Made by a program: the position numbers and the translations under genes. Shown piece by piece: positions 16,680 through 26,011 of a DNA stretch of 64,000 nucleotides (the stretch's first letter is position 1; the number at the start of each line of letters is the position of its first letter). The notes beneath the pieces were generated by a model. That model did not search any database. It had not been told where the DNA came from and saw nothing but the letters and a program-made list of their open reading frames with translations. This DNA is from Caballeronia calidae (GTDB lineage Bacteria > Pseudomonadota > Gammaproteobacteria > Burkholderiales > Burkholderiaceae), in NCBI RefSeq assembly GCF_900044055.2, contig NZ_FCOX02000032.1:38578-102577 (forward strand), read 5' to 3'.

Positions 16680-17231
16680 TTGCAGGAAGGGCACGCGAAC
16701 GCGAACATATTTTTCGTCGGACTCATGGGGGCGGGTAAAACCACCGTGGGCCGTGCGGTTGCGCGCCGTCTGCAGCGCTCGTTCATCGATTCGGATCACG
16801 AGATCGAGGCGCGCACGGGCGCACGCATCCCGGTGATCTGGGAGCTTGAGGGCGAGGCGGGTTTTCGTCAGCGCGAGGCGAGCATCATCGACGAGCTGTC
16901 GCAGCGCAGCGGCATCGTGCTCGCAACGGGCGGCGGCGCGGTGCTGCGGCCCGAGAATCGCGAACATCTGAGGAATCGCGGCATCGTCATCTATCTGCGC
17001 GCGAACCCGCACGATCTCTGGCAACGCACGCGGCGCGACAAGAATCGCCCGCTGCTGCAGACCGAGGATCCGCGCGGCAAGCTCGAAGCGCTGTTTCAGG
17101 CGCGCGATCCGCTTTATCACGAGACCGCACATTTCGTCGTCGAGACCGGGCGGCCGACGGTGAACGCGCTCGTCAACATGGTCTTAATGCAACTAGAGGT
17201 GGCCGGCGTCGTTCGGCCTGAATCGTCATGA
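16680..17231 (+). CDS. aroK: Shikimate kinase
   Basis: Phosphorylates shikimate at O-3 in the chorismate pathway, in the cytosol. The 183-residue product has the P-loop GLMGAGKTT (14-22), the shikimate-binding aspartate region SFIDSDHEIE and ATGGGAVLRPENR, and a lid with RDKNRPLLQ. The start is TTG at 16680, preceded by GGAAGGAAA; no ATG or GTG fits the N-terminus. It overlaps aroB by 4 nt. The pilQ-aroK-aroB order is conserved in proteobacteria. Confidence 0.95.
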   Translation: MQEGHANANIFFVGLMGAGKTTVGRAVARRLQRSFIDSDHEIEARTGARIPVIWELEGEAGFRQREASIIDELSQRSGIVLATGGGAVLRPENREHLRNRGIVIYLRANPHDLWQRTRRDKNRPLLQTEDPRGKLEALFQARDPLYHETAHFVVETGRPTVNALVNMVLMQLEVAGVVRPESS

Positions 17232-18316
17232 CTACCCCAACGATCACCGTCGATGTCGAACTCGGCGAGCGCGCCTATCCCATCCATATCGGCGCTGGGC
17301 TGATCGGCCGCACCGAACTCTTCGCGCCGCATATCAAGGGCGCGTCGGTGGCGATCGTCACGAATTCCACCGTCGATCCGCTCTACGGCGATCAACTGCG
17401 CGCGGCACTGGAGCCGCTCGGCAAGAAGGTGACCACCGTCGTGCTGCCGGACGGGGAAGCGCACAAGAACTGGGAAACGCTCAACGAGATCTTCGATGCG
17501 CTCCTCACCGGGCGCGCGGATCGCAAGACCACGCTGATCGCGCTCGGCGGCGGTGTCGTCGGCGACATGACCGGTTTCGCGGCGGCGTGCTACATGCGCG
17601 GCGTGCCCTTCATCCAGGTTCCGACGACGCTGCTCTCGCAAGTCGATTCATCGGTGGGCGGAAAGACGGGCATCAATCATCCGCTCGGCAAGAACATGAT
17701 CGGCGCGTTTTATCAGCCGCAGGCGGTCATCGCGGATATCGGCGCGCTGCACACGCTGCCGGAGCGCGAGCTGGCAGCGGGCATCGCGGAAGTCATCAAG
17801 ACGGCGGCGATCAAGGACGCCGAATTCTTCGACTGGATCGAAGCCAGGATCGACGAGCTCAACAGCCGTGACGACGCCGCCCTCGCCCACGCGGTGAAGC
17901 GTTCGTGCGAGATCAAGGCGTCGGTCGTCGCATCGGACGAGCGCGAAGGCGGGCAGCGCGCGATTCTCAATTTCGGCCACACCTTCGGCCATGCGATCGA
18001 AGCCGGGCTCGGCTACGGCGAATGGCTGCACGGCGAGGCGGTCGGCTGCGGCATGGTGATGGCGGCGGATCTTTCCGTGCGCCTCGGCAGGCTCGACGAA
18101 GCCGCGCGCCAACGCCTCGTGCGCGTGATCGAAGCGGCCAGGCTGCCGGTCACGGCGCCCAAGCTCGGCGACGACCGCTACGTCGATCTGATGAAGGTCG
18201 ACAAGAAGGCCGAGGCCGGCGAGATCAAGTTCATTCTGCTGACCCGCTTCGGCGCGACCGAGATCACGAGCGCGCCCGATCACGCAGTGCGCGCGACCCT
18301 CGCAGCCAGCGTCTGA
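17228..18316 (+). CDS. aroB: 3-Dehydroquinate synthase
   Basis: Converts DAHP to 3-dehydroquinate, the second step of the shikimate pathway, using NAD and a divalent metal. The 362-residue product contains VVLPDGEAHKNWET, the glycine-rich GGGVVGDMTGFAA, QVPTTLLSQVDSSVGGKTGINH and the metal-site histidines in GHTFGHAIE and GEWLHGEAV. It is full length with all motifs in order. It is translationally coupled to aroK. Confidence 0.97.
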   Translation: MTTPTITVDVELGERAYPIHIGAGLIGRTELFAPHIKGASVAIVTNSTVDPLYGDQLRAALEPLGKKVTTVVLPDGEAHKNWETLNEIFDALLTGRADRKTTLIALGGGVVGDMTGFAAACYMRGVPFIQVPTTLLSQVDSSVGGKTGINHPLGKNMIGAFYQPQAVIADIGALHTLPERELAAGIAEVIKTAAIKDAEFFDWIEARIDELNSRDDAALAHAVKRSCEIKASVVASDEREGGQRAILNFGHTFGHAIEAGLGYGEWLHGEAVGCGMVMAADLSVRLGRLDEAARQRLVRVIEAARLPVTAPKLGDDRYVDLMKVDKKAEAGEIKFILLTRFGATEITSAPDHAVRATLAASV

Positions 18317-18360
18317 TCCGCGCGAGCGGCGGCGAGAACCACGACGATTCGGAGCAGCCG

Positions 18361-19581
18361 GTGAGCGAAAAAGAACAGCAACTTCCGCCGGGCGCGCCGT
18401 CGACGCTTGCGCTCGAAGCGCATCTCGCGCCGTACGCCGCGCGCTCGTCGCAATCGCGCGGCCGCCGCTATGCCGAAGCACCGCCCGCCGCGCGCACCGA
18501 GTTCCAGCGCGACCGCGATCGCATCGTTCATTCGACTGCGTTTCGCCGGCTCGAATACAAGACGCAGGTCTTCGTCAATCACGAAGGCGATCTCTTTCGC
18601 ACGCGCCTCACGCACAGTCTCGAAGTCGCGCAGATCGCGCGTTCGGTCGCGCGCAATCTGCGGCTGAACGAAGATCTCGTCGAGGCCATCTCGCTCGCGC
18701 ACGATCTCGGTCACACGCCCTTCGGCCACGCCGGGCAGGACGCGCTGCACGAATGCATGCGCGATCACGGCGGCTTCGAACACAATCTGCAAAGTCTCGC
18801 GGTGGTCGACCAACTGGAAGAGCACTACGGCGCGTTCAACGGGCTGAACCTGTGCTTCGAGACACGCGAGGGCATTCTCAAACATTGCTCGCGCGAGAAT
18901 GCGCGCAAGCTCGGCGATCTCGGCGAGCGCTTTCTCACGGGCAAGCAGCCATCGCTCGAAGCGCAGATCGCGAATGTCGCCGATGAAATCGCGTACAACA
19001 ATCACGATGTCGATGACGGTCTGCGCTCCGGTCTCATCACGCTCGAACAGCTGTCCGAAGTGAGCGTCTGGCACACGCACTTCGATGCGGCGCGCGGCGA
19101 GTATCCGAATATCGAAGGGCGCAGGCTGATTCACGAGACGATCCGTCGCATCATCAATACGCTGATCGTCGATCTGATCGAAGCGACGAGCCGCAATCTC
19201 GAACGCGCCGCGCCGCAATCGCTCGACGATGTGCGCAATGCGCCGCCGCTCGTCGCGCACAGCGATGAAGTCGCGGCCCAGGCGGCGCAACTCAAGCGCT
19301 TTCTGTTCAAGAACCTCTACCGGCACTATCGCGTGATGCGCATGGCGAACAAGGCGAAGCGTGTCGTGACGGGCCTCTTTGAAGCCTTCACCGACGATCC
19401 GCGTCTCTTGCCGCCCGCCTATCAGGCGCGCTTGCCGGTGGCGGAGGAATCCGCGAACGACGCGCCCGCGTCGAGCCACGGCAGCTCGCAGGCGCGGCTC
19501 ATCGCGCATTACATCGCGGGCATGACCGATCGCTATGCATTGAAGGAGTATCAACGCCTGTTTGTCATCGACAACAACTAA
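18361..19581 (+). CDS. dgt: Deoxyguanosinetriphosphate triphosphohydrolase-like protein (HD domain)
   Basis: An HD-superfamily hydrolase that splits dNTPs to the nucleoside and triphosphate; this branch is the Dgt type-2 family. The 406-residue product has FRRLEYKTQVF, RLTHSLEVAQIARS and AHDLGHTPFGHAGQ, giving the metal-binding H...HD set, and later NNHDVDDG with the final Asp. Start: GTG at 18361, with GGAG 7 bp upstream, about 45 bp after the aroB stop. The true substrate cannot be read from sequence. Confidence 0.9.
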   Translation: MSEKEQQLPPGAPSTLALEAHLAPYAARSSQSRGRRYAEAPPAARTEFQRDRDRIVHSTAFRRLEYKTQVFVNHEGDLFRTRLTHSLEVAQIARSVARNLRLNEDLVEAISLAHDLGHTPFGHAGQDALHECMRDHGGFEHNLQSLAVVDQLEEHYGAFNGLNLCFETREGILKHCSRENARKLGDLGERFLTGKQPSLEAQIANVADEIAYNNHDVDDGLRSGLITLEQLSEVSVWHTHFDAARGEYPNIEGRRLIHETIRRIINTLIVDLIEATSRNLERAAPQSLDDVRNAPPLVAHSDEVAAQAAQLKRFLFKNLYRHYRVMRMANKAKRVVTGLFEAFTDDPRLLPPAYQARLPVAEESANDAPASSHGSSQARLIAHYIAGMTDRYALKEYQRLFVIDNN

Positions 19582-19625
19582 GATCGCGCGTTTCAGGCGC
19601 GAATCATCAAAAAGGAGACTCATCG

Positions 19626-20951
19626 ATGAGCTGCAAGCCCTTGTTCCGTTCGATCTCGGCCGCGGCCGTTCTGGCCTTCGGCGCCAGCACCGCGGCGCAC
19701 GCCGCGACGGAAATCCAGTTCTGGCACGCGATGGAAGCCGCGCTCGGCGAGCGCGTGAACGACATCGCCAACGACTTCAACAAGACGCAGAGCGATTACA
19801 AGATCGTCCCGGTGTTCAAGGGCACCTATGACCAGACGCTCGCAGCGGGCATCGCGGCCTATCGCAGCGGCAATGCGCCCGCGATCCTGCAGGTTTACGA
19901 AGTCGGCACCGCGACGATGATGCAGGCGAAGAAGGCCGTCGTCCCGGTCTACGATGTGTTCAAGCAGGCCGGCGTGCCGCTCGATGAAAAGGCCTTCGTG
20001 CCGACCATTTCCGGCTACTACAGCGACGCGAAGACCGGTCATCTGATCTCGATGCCGTTCAACAGTTCGACGCCCGTTCTCTACTACAACAAGGACGCGT
20101 TCAAGAAGGCCGGTCTCGATCCGAATCAGCCGCCGAAAACCTGGGCCGATGTCGAAGCCGACGCGAAGAAGCTGAAGGCCGCGGGTTACACGTGCGGTTA
20201 TTCGTCGGGCTGGCAGAGCTGGATTCAGCTCGAAAACTACAGCGCGTGGCATGCCGCGCCGTTCGCGACGAAGAACAACGGCTTCGACGGACTCGACGCC
20301 AAGCTCGAATTCAACAAGCCGCTGCAGGTCGCGCACATCCAGTTCCTGCAGAAGATGGCGAAGGAAGGCACGTTCACGTACGTCGGCCGCAAGGACGAGC
20401 CGGTGTCGAAGTTCTATAGCGGCGATTGCGGCATCATCACCAACTCGTCGGGCTCGCGCGCGACGATCGCGAAGTATGCGAAGTTCGACTACGGCGTCGG
20501 CATGATGCCCTACGACGCGAGCGTGAAGGGCGCGCCGCAGAACGCGATCATCGGCGGCGCCAGTCTGTGGGTGCTGTCGGGCAAGGATGCGGCCGCGTAC
20601 AAGGGCGTCGCGAAGTTCCTCGCCTATTTGTCGACGCCGGAAGTCGCGGCGAAGTGGCATCAGGACACGGGCTATCTGCCGGTCACGCAGGCCGCGTACG
20701 AGCTCACGCAGAAGCAGGGCTTCTACGACAAGAACCCCGGCGCGGACATCGCGATCAAGCAGATGATGAACAAGCCGCCGCTGCCGTACACGAAGGGCCT
20801 GCGTCTCGGCAACATGCCGCAGATCCGCACGATCGTCGATGAAGAGCTCGAGCAGGTCTGGGCCGACAAGAAGACGCCGCAACAGGCACTCGACGCATCG
20901 GTGCAACGCGGCGACGAACTGCTGCGCCGCTTCGAGAAAACCGGCAATTAA
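19626..20951 (+). CDS. ugpB: sn-Glycerol-3-phosphate ABC transporter, substrate-binding protein
   Basis: Periplasmic solute-binding protein of the UgpBAEC importer for glycerol-3-phosphate and glycerophosphodiesters. The 441-residue product has a signal peptide cut after AAHA (about 26) and then ATEIQFWHAME, the UgpB opening. CGYSSGWQSWIQLENYSAWH resembles the ligand-site region of E. coli UgpB. The site AAGGAG precedes the ATG by 7 bp. It is first in a five-gene operon and is followed by a perfect 11-bp stem-loop before ugpA. Confidence 0.93.
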   Translation: MSCKPLFRSISAAAVLAFGASTAAHAATEIQFWHAMEAALGERVNDIANDFNKTQSDYKIVPVFKGTYDQTLAAGIAAYRSGNAPAILQVYEVGTATMMQAKKAVVPVYDVFKQAGVPLDEKAFVPTISGYYSDAKTGHLISMPFNSSTPVLYYNKDAFKKAGLDPNQPPKTWADVEADAKKLKAAGYTCGYSSGWQSWIQLENYSAWHAAPFATKNNGFDGLDAKLEFNKPLQVAHIQFLQKMAKEGTFTYVGRKDEPVSKFYSGDCGIITNSSGSRATIAKYAKFDYGVGMMPYDASVKGAPQNAIIGGASLWVLSGKDAAAYKGVAKFLAYLSTPEVAAKWHQDTGYLPVTQAAYELTQKQGFYDKNPGADIAIKQMMNKPPLPYTKGLRLGNMPQIRTIVDEELEQVWADKKTPQQALDASVQRGDELLRRFEKTGN

Positions 20952-20957
20952 AGGCCC

Positions 20958-20990
20958 GCGCCCGCGCGTTTTCGTTCGTCGCGCGGGCGC
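20958..20990 (+). other. Stem-loop between ugpB and ugpA
   Basis: GCGCCCGCGCG and CGCGCGGGCGC pair perfectly around an 11-nt AT-rich loop, with no T-tract after it. Such hairpins after a binding-protein gene commonly protect the upstream mRNA or reduce read-through, giving more binding protein than permease. The role here is inferred. Confidence 0.7.
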
Positions 20991-21007
20991 CGTTCAGGAC
21001 ATATCGA

Positions 21008-21892
21008 ATGGAAAAACGGTCTCGTTTCGATACGAGCGTCCTGCCGTATCTGCTCGTCGCGCCGCAGCTCGCGATCACCGCGCTGTTCTTTCTCTGGCCC
21101 GCGGGCGAAGCGCTCTGGCAAGCCACGCAAAGCCAGGACGCGTTCGGCACGTCGAGCGAATTCGTCGGGCTGGCGAACTTCAAACAGTTGTTCGCCGATC
21201 CGCTCTATCTCTCGTCGTTCAGCACGACGATGATCTTCTGCGCGCTCGTCACCGTGTCGGGTCTCGTGATCTCGCTGCTGCTCGCCGCATGCGCCGATCG
21301 CGTCACGCGCGGCGCGAAAGCGTATCAGACGCTGCTCATCTGGCCGTATGCGGTCGCGCCCGCGATCGCCGCCGTGCTGTGGTCGTTCCTGTTCAACCCG
21401 AGCATCGGGCTCGTGACGTATGCGCTCGCGAAGCAGGGCGTCGTCTGGAATCACGCGCTCAACGGCACGCAGGCGATGTTCCTCGTCGTGCTCGCGTCGG
21501 TGTGGAAGCAGGTCAGCTACAACTTCCTGTTCTTCTACGCGGGCTTGCAAGCCATTCCGCAATCGCTGATCGAAGCAGCCGCCATCGATGGCGCCGGTCC
21601 CGTGCGGCGCTTCTTCGGCATCGCGCTGCCGCTCCTGTCGCCGACGTCTTTCTTCCTGCTCGTCGTGAACCTGGTCTACGCGTTCTTCGATACCTTCCCC
21701 GTCATCGATGCCGCCACCGGCGGCGGTCCCGCGCAATCGACCAAGACGCTCATCTACAAGATCTTCGCAGAAGGCTTTCAGGGGCTCGATATCGGCAGTT
21801 CGGGCGCGCAGTCGGTCGTGCTGATGGTGATCGTCGTCGCGTTGACGGTGATCCAGTTCCGCTTCGTCGAACGCAGGGTGCAATACTCATGA
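21008..21892 (+). CDS. ugpA: sn-Glycerol-3-phosphate ABC transporter, permease UgpA
   Basis: Inner membrane permease subunit. The 294-residue product has six membrane segments and the EAA loop that docks on the ATPase (LIEAAAIDGAGPVRRFFGIALP, about residues 190-212). The TGGGPAQSTKT stretch near 240 is typical of UgpA/MalF-type proteins. It overlaps ugpE by 4 nt. Confidence 0.93.
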   Translation: MEKRSRFDTSVLPYLLVAPQLAITALFFLWPAGEALWQATQSQDAFGTSSEFVGLANFKQLFADPLYLSSFSTTMIFCALVTVSGLVISLLLAACADRVTRGAKAYQTLLIWPYAVAPAIAAVLWSFLFNPSIGLVTYALAKQGVVWNHALNGTQAMFLVVLASVWKQVSYNFLFFYAGLQAIPQSLIEAAAIDGAGPVRRFFGIALPLLSPTSFFLLVVNLVYAFFDTFPVIDAATGGGPAQSTKTLIYKIFAEGFQGLDIGSSGAQSVVLMVIVVALTVIQFRFVERRVQYS

Positions 21893-22734
21893 TCGAAAAC
21901 CGTCGCGGCTTCGATATCTTCTGTCACGCGGTGCTGATACTCGGCGTCGCGCTGATCGTGTTTCCGGTGTATGTCGCGTTCTGCGCGGCCTCGATGAACT
22001 CGAAGGAAGTGTTCAGCGTGCCGCTCTCGCTCGTGCCGAGCTCGCATCTCTTCGAGAACATCGCGCATATCTGGACGCGCGGCAGCGGCAATGCGGCCGC
22101 GCCCTTCGGCCGGATGCTGCTCAACAGTCTCGTGATGGCGCTCGTGATTTCGATCGGCAAGATCGCCGTGTCGATCGTCTCCGCGTACGCGATCGTGTTC
22201 TTCCGCTTTCCGTTGAAGAACCTCGCGTTCTGGCTGATCTTCATCACGCTGATGCTGCCCGTCGAAGTGCGTATTTTTCCGACGGTGCAGGTCGTCTCGT
22301 CGATGCATCTGTCGAACACGTATGCCGGCCTGACGCTGCCGCTGATCGCATCGGCAACGGCCACGTTCCTCTTTCGCCAGTTCTTCATGACGCTGCCCGA
22401 CGAGCTGATGGAAGCGGCGCGCATCGACGGCGCGGGCCCGTTGCGCTTCTTCTGGGACGTCGTGCTGCCGCTCTCGAAGACGAACATCGCGGCGCTCTTC
22501 GTCATCACGTTCATCTACGGCTGGAATCAGTATCTCTGGCCGATTCTCATCACCAACGAGGTGTCGCTGCAGACGGCGGTGGTCGGCATCAAGAGCATGA
22601 TCGCGTCGGGCGATACCGCGACCGAATGGCACTACGTGATGGCGGCGACGCTGCTCGCGATGCTGCCGCCGCTGGCCGTCGTCCTGACGATGCAGCGCTG
22701 GTTCGTGCGCGGACTCGTCGATGCTGAAAAATAA
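21889..22734 (+). CDS. ugpE: sn-Glycerol-3-phosphate ABC transporter, permease UgpE
   Basis: Second permease subunit of UgpBAEC. The 281-residue product has six membrane segments, SAYAIVFFRFPLKN and the EAA loop LMEAARIDGAGPLRFFWDVVLP near 185-205, followed by the UgpE-typical FIYGWNQYLWP. It starts inside the ugpA stop (ATGA). Confidence 0.93.
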   Translation: MIENRRGFDIFCHAVLILGVALIVFPVYVAFCAASMNSKEVFSVPLSLVPSSHLFENIAHIWTRGSGNAAAPFGRMLLNSLVMALVISIGKIAVSIVSAYAIVFFRFPLKNLAFWLIFITLMLPVEVRIFPTVQVVSSMHLSNTYAGLTLPLIASATATFLFRQFFMTLPDELMEAARIDGAGPLRFFWDVVLPLSKTNIAALFVITFIYGWNQYLWPILITNEVSLQTAVVGIKSMIASGDTATEWHYVMAATLLAMLPPLAVVLTMQRWFVRGLVDAEK

Positions 22735-22750
22735 CGGAGACCTTGGATAG

Positions 22751-23836
22751 ATGGCTGCGCTGAATCTCAAAGGCGTGAAGAAAACCTATGACGGCTCGCA
22801 GTACGTGCTTCACGGCATCGATGTGGCGATCGAAGACGGCGAGTTCGTCGTGATGGTCGGGCCTTCGGGCTGCGGCAAATCCACGTTGCTGCGCATGGTT
22901 GCGGGTCTCGAAAGCGTGTCGGAAGGCGCGATCGAGATCGGCGGAAAGGTCGTGAACAAGCTGGAACCGAAGGATCGCGACATCGCGATGGTGTTTCAGA
23001 ACTACGCGCTTTATCCGCACATGAGCGTCGCGCAGAACATGGCGTATGCGCTGAAGATCGGCGGCGCGGATCGCGCGACGATCGACGCGCGCGTGGCGAA
23101 CGCCGCGCGTATCCTTGAACTCGAGCATCTGCTCGCGCGCAAGCCGCGCGAACTGTCGGGCGGGCAGCGGCAGCGCGTCGCGATGGGCCGCGCGATCGTG
23201 CGCGAGCCGGCGGTGTTCCTGTTCGATGAGCCACTGTCGAATCTCGATGCGAAGCTGCGCGTGCAGATGCGCCTCGAAATTCAGCGCCTGCACGCGCGTC
23301 TGGCCACGACGAGCCTTTACGTCACGCACGATCAGATCGAAGCGATGACGCTGGCGCAACGCGTCATCGTGATGAACAAGGGCCACGCGGAGCAGATCGG
23401 CGCACCGACCGAAGTGTACGAACGTCCGGCGACGGTGTTCGTCGCGAGCTTCATCGGCTCGCCTGCGATGAATCTGCTCGAAGGCCGTCTGTCCGAAGAC
23501 GGATCGACATTCGATGTCGCGGGCGACGGACCGAGGCTGCCGGTCGCGGGTGCGAACGGCGTGACGAGCGCGATGCACGGGCGCGAGTGGATCGTCGGCA
23601 TTCGGCCCGAACACATGACGCCGGGCAATGGCAGCGCACCGGGCGCGACGCTCGATGTCGATTCGGCCGAACTGCTCGGCGCGGACAATCTCGCGCATGG
23701 CAAGTGGGGCAAGCACGATGTGGCAGCGCGTTTGCCGCATGAGCATCGGCCGCAGCGCGGCGAGCGGCTCGCCGTATCGTTGCCCGCGAAGCATCTGCAT
23801 TTCTTCGATCCGGCGACGGGACGGCGCGCGAACTGA
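22751..23836 (+). CDS. ugpC: sn-Glycerol-3-phosphate ABC transporter, ATPase UgpC
   Basis: ATPase subunit that drives UgpBAEC. The 361-residue product has Walker A GPSGCGKST (37-45), the Q-loop in VFQNYALYPHMS, signature LSGGQRQR (135-142), Walker B FLFDEP (156-161) and the H-loop in YVTHDQIEAM. A C-terminal TOBE-type regulatory domain (about 235-355) ends in HLHFFDPATG. In E. coli the UgpC C-terminal region mediates inhibition by internal phosphate; a similar role here is inference. Confidence 0.94.
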   Translation: MAALNLKGVKKTYDGSQYVLHGIDVAIEDGEFVVMVGPSGCGKSTLLRMVAGLESVSEGAIEIGGKVVNKLEPKDRDIAMVFQNYALYPHMSVAQNMAYALKIGGADRATIDARVANAARILELEHLLARKPRELSGGQRQRVAMGRAIVREPAVFLFDEPLSNLDAKLRVQMRLEIQRLHARLATTSLYVTHDQIEAMTLAQRVIVMNKGHAEQIGAPTEVYERPATVFVASFIGSPAMNLLEGRLSEDGSTFDVAGDGPRLPVAGANGVTSAMHGREWIVGIRPEHMTPGNGSAPGATLDVDSAELLGADNLAHGKWGKHDVAARLPHEHRPQRGERLAVSLPAKHLHFFDPATGRRAN

Positions 23837-23850
23837 ATGGAGCACATGCG

Positions 23851-24606
23851 ATGAGAACCTGGCCTTATCCCGCGATCGTCGCGCATCGGGGCGGCGGCAA
23901 GCTCGCGCCGGAGAACACGCTCGAGGCCATCGACGTGGGCGCGCGCTTCGGCCACAAGATGATCGAGTTCGACGCGAAACTCTCCGCCGACGACATCGTT
24001 TTCCTGCTGCATGACGACGCGGTAGACCGCACGTCGAATGCGCGCGGCGCGGCGAAAGCGATGACCTACGCCCAGTTGAGCGCGCTCGACGCCGGCACGT
24101 GGTTCAGCGCCGAATTTGCGCACGCGCGCATGCCGACGCTCGCGCAAGTGTACGAGCGATGCATGAAGCACGGGCTCGCGGCGAATATCGAGATCAAGCC
24201 GAGCCAGGGACGCGACGCGGAAACGGGCGTGCTCGTCGCACGCGAGGCGGCGCATTTGTGGGCGGATGCCGAGCCCGCGCCGCTGTTGTCATCGTTTTCA
24301 TATGCGGCGCTTGCGGCCGCGCGCGATGTCGCGCCGAATCTTCCGCGCGGCATGCTGTACGAGCGCATTCCAGAGAACTGGCGCGCGCGGACCGCGGCGC
24401 TATCGTGCGTATCGTTGCACGCGAACCATCGCGCGCTCGACGAAGCGCTCGTCGCGCAGATCAAGGATGCCGGTTTGCGCATTCTCGCCTATACCGTGAA
24501 CGATCCTGCGCGCGCGCGTCTGCTCGCGCAATGGGGCGTCGATGCGATCTGCACGGATCGCATCGACCTCATTGGCGCGGATTTTCTGGAAGGCGCTTCC
24601 GGCTGA
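23851..24606 (+). CDS. ugpQ: Glycerophosphodiester phosphodiesterase (cytosolic)
   Basis: Hydrolyses glycerophosphodiesters taken up by UgpBAEC to glycerol-3-phosphate and an alcohol. The 251-residue product has the GDPD motifs IVAHRGGGKLAPENTLEAID (first catalytic His), IEFDAKLSADDIVFLLHDD (metal ligands and second His) and NIEIKPSQGRD. No signal peptide, so cytosolic. It is last in the ugp operon and converges on the yqjD-like gene with 5 bp between stops. Confidence 0.94.
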   Translation: MRTWPYPAIVAHRGGGKLAPENTLEAIDVGARFGHKMIEFDAKLSADDIVFLLHDDAVDRTSNARGAAKAMTYAQLSALDAGTWFSAEFAHARMPTLAQVYERCMKHGLAANIEIKPSQGRDAETGVLVAREAAHLWADAEPAPLLSSFSYAALAAARDVAPNLPRGMLYERIPENWRARTAALSCVSLHANHRALDEALVAQIKDAGLRILAYTVNDPARARLLAQWGVDAICTDRIDLIGADFLEGASG

Positions 24607-24611
24607 AGACC

Positions 24612-24989
24612 TCAGCGCACGCGGGCGAGCAACACACCCGCGATGAGCGCCAGGCCGCCGACGAGAACAATAGTTTGCCAGGGCCTTTCGTGAATGTAGG
24701 CGTCGGCGTCCTCGAACACGGCGCCCGCGCGCTGTCGCAACGCCGCGTGCGTATCGTTCAGACGTGCGCGGGCGCTGTCGAGGCGCTCGCTGATCTGGGC
24801 GCGCAACGCCGCGGCATCGGCCGAGGTGCCTTCGGCCAGCGCGCTTTCGAGTTCGCCCAGAAGCGTGCGCAGTTCGGCGCCGATATCCTCGGCTGCTTCG
24901 CGGCCATGCCGCGCCATGCGACGCGCGCGGCGGCTCGTCGTGGTCCATGAATCTCCGATGGCGTCTCGCGTGTTAGGCAGTGCGTTCAT
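24612..24989 (-). CDS. YqjD/ElaB-type (DUF883) membrane protein
   Basis: A small protein with a long amphipathic, Ala/Arg/Glu-rich helical part (residues 15-100, coiled-coil-like) and one C-terminal membrane segment (TIVLVGGLALIAGVLLARVR). The HERPWQTI stretch before the membrane segment is the family mark. E. coli members are inner membrane proteins that bind ribosomes in stationary phase; that function here is inference. Start at 24989 with GGAG 8 bp upstream; the frame is open for 21 more codons. 125 residues. Confidence 0.85.
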   Translation of the reverse strand: MNALPNTRDAIGDSWTTTSRRARRMARHGREAAEDIGAELRTLLGELESALAEGTSADAAALRAQISERLDSARARLNDTHAALRQRAGAVFEDADAYIHERPWQTIVLVGGLALIAGVLLARVR

Positions 24990-25195
24990 AGATCGCTCCG
25001 TCGATGGATGAGTCGTGGATATGGTCCGCCGGGGTGGCGGGAAACTCATCATGCAGCAAATTCGGTGCCGATGCCGCGATCATGCGCAAACTTCGGTAAG
25101 CGCGACCGCGACACCTTTTACACGCGCGCATGCACGTAAGAACTGCAAGCGATTCCTTCTCGTCAAGGTCACATTTACAAGCGCTGTTGAAAAAG
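24990..25195. other. Non-coding stretch upstream of the yqjD-like gene
   Basis: Lower GC than its surroundings. It should carry the minus-strand promoter of the yqjD-like gene. A 100-codon plus-strand frame starts here but has no family-like sequence, and it runs through a terminator hairpin, so I do not call it. Confidence 0.4.
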
Positions 25196-25240
25196 AAAAC
25201 GCCGGCATGGGTGAATCATGCCGGCGTTTTCTTTCTTTTT
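25196..25240. terminator. Bidirectional terminator downstream of ompW
   Basis: A 14-bp stem, AAAACGCCGGCATG with CATGCCGGCGTTTT around a 7-nt loop, flanked by CTTTCTTTTT on the right and an A-rich run on the left. It is 56 bp past the ompW stop and should end that minus-strand gene. Confidence 0.85.
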
Positions 25241-25285
25241 CGATGACGCTTATTTCGTCGTTACGTGCTTCTCTGCAGCTTGTCT

Positions 25286-26011
25286 TTAAAAGCGATAGCC
25301 TACTCGCAAATACGTGACGATCGGGTTGATCGTGATTTTCGCCTGGGACTGAACGTTGAGGGTGCCGACAGGCGTTTGCGCCTGCGTATTCAGCTTCGCC
25401 GTGGCCTTCAAAGGAATGAACGACACGGAAAATCCGGCGAACCAGTGTTCCGTGAAATTGTAAGTTGCGCCGACATTAAAGACGGGCGCCCACGAACTAT
25501 CCGTGTCGACCGTTGTCGGACCATGCAGAACCGAGCCCTCGAATTGCTGATTGGTGATCTGCGCGTCGGTGTACCAGGTGTGCGTCACGCCAAGGCCGAT
25601 GTACGGGCGGAACTTCGCCGCAGGAGCATTGAAGAAGTATTTGAACAGCAGGGTGGGGCTCCATTGCTTCGCGCTGCCGAGCGTGCCGTAATGTGAGAGG
25701 GTGCCGGTGCCTTTCAGATCGAAGGTCGGCGGAATGCCCATCTCGAGTTCGGCGGCGATATGGTCGGTGGCGAAGTAGCCGACTGTGAAGCCGGCGGTGT
25801 CAGCGCTCGAGATACCCGCGCCTGTGCCAGGAACATCGATATTGACCGGAGATCCGCCTACACTTGTTTCTTTGAGCGGACCGCTGCTGTCTTGCGGGGC
25901 AAAGTGAAACCAGCCTCCGGTCACATAGATGGATCCGGCAGATTGCGCATGTGCCGCGGTGGATACACACGCTAATGCCGCGATCCCTGTGATGACTTGT
26001 TTTATTTTCAA
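25286..26011 (-). CDS. ompW: OmpW-family outer membrane protein
   Basis: An eight-stranded beta-barrel porin of the OmpW family, thought to pass small hydrophobic compounds. The 241-residue product has a signal peptide (KQVITGIAALACVSTAAHA, cut near residue 22), family-type strands (FKYFFNAPAAKFRPYIGLGV) and a terminal aromatic (VGYRF) for BAM recognition. The start is TTG at 26011, six bases after GGAGGAG; the upstream in-frame ATGs lack a binding site and would bury the signal peptide. It is transcribed away from the RAYT gene. Confidence 0.88.
   Translation of the reverse strand: MKIKQVITGIAALACVSTAAHAQSAGSIYVTGGWFHFAPQDSSGPLKETSVGGSPVNIDVPGTGAGISSADTAGFTVGYFATDHIAAELEMGIPPTFDLKGTGTLSHYGTLGSAKQWSPTLLFKYFFNAPAAKFRPYIGLGVTHTWYTDAQITNQQFEGSVLHGPTTVDTDSSWAPVFNVGATYNFTEHWFAGFSVSFIPLKATAKLNTQAQTPVGTLNVQSQAKITINPIVTYLRVGYRF

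Noticed and set aside
25015..25317. A 100-codon plus-strand frame
   Set aside because: No family similarity, no convincing binding site, and it passes through a strong terminator hairpin and into ompW antisense.
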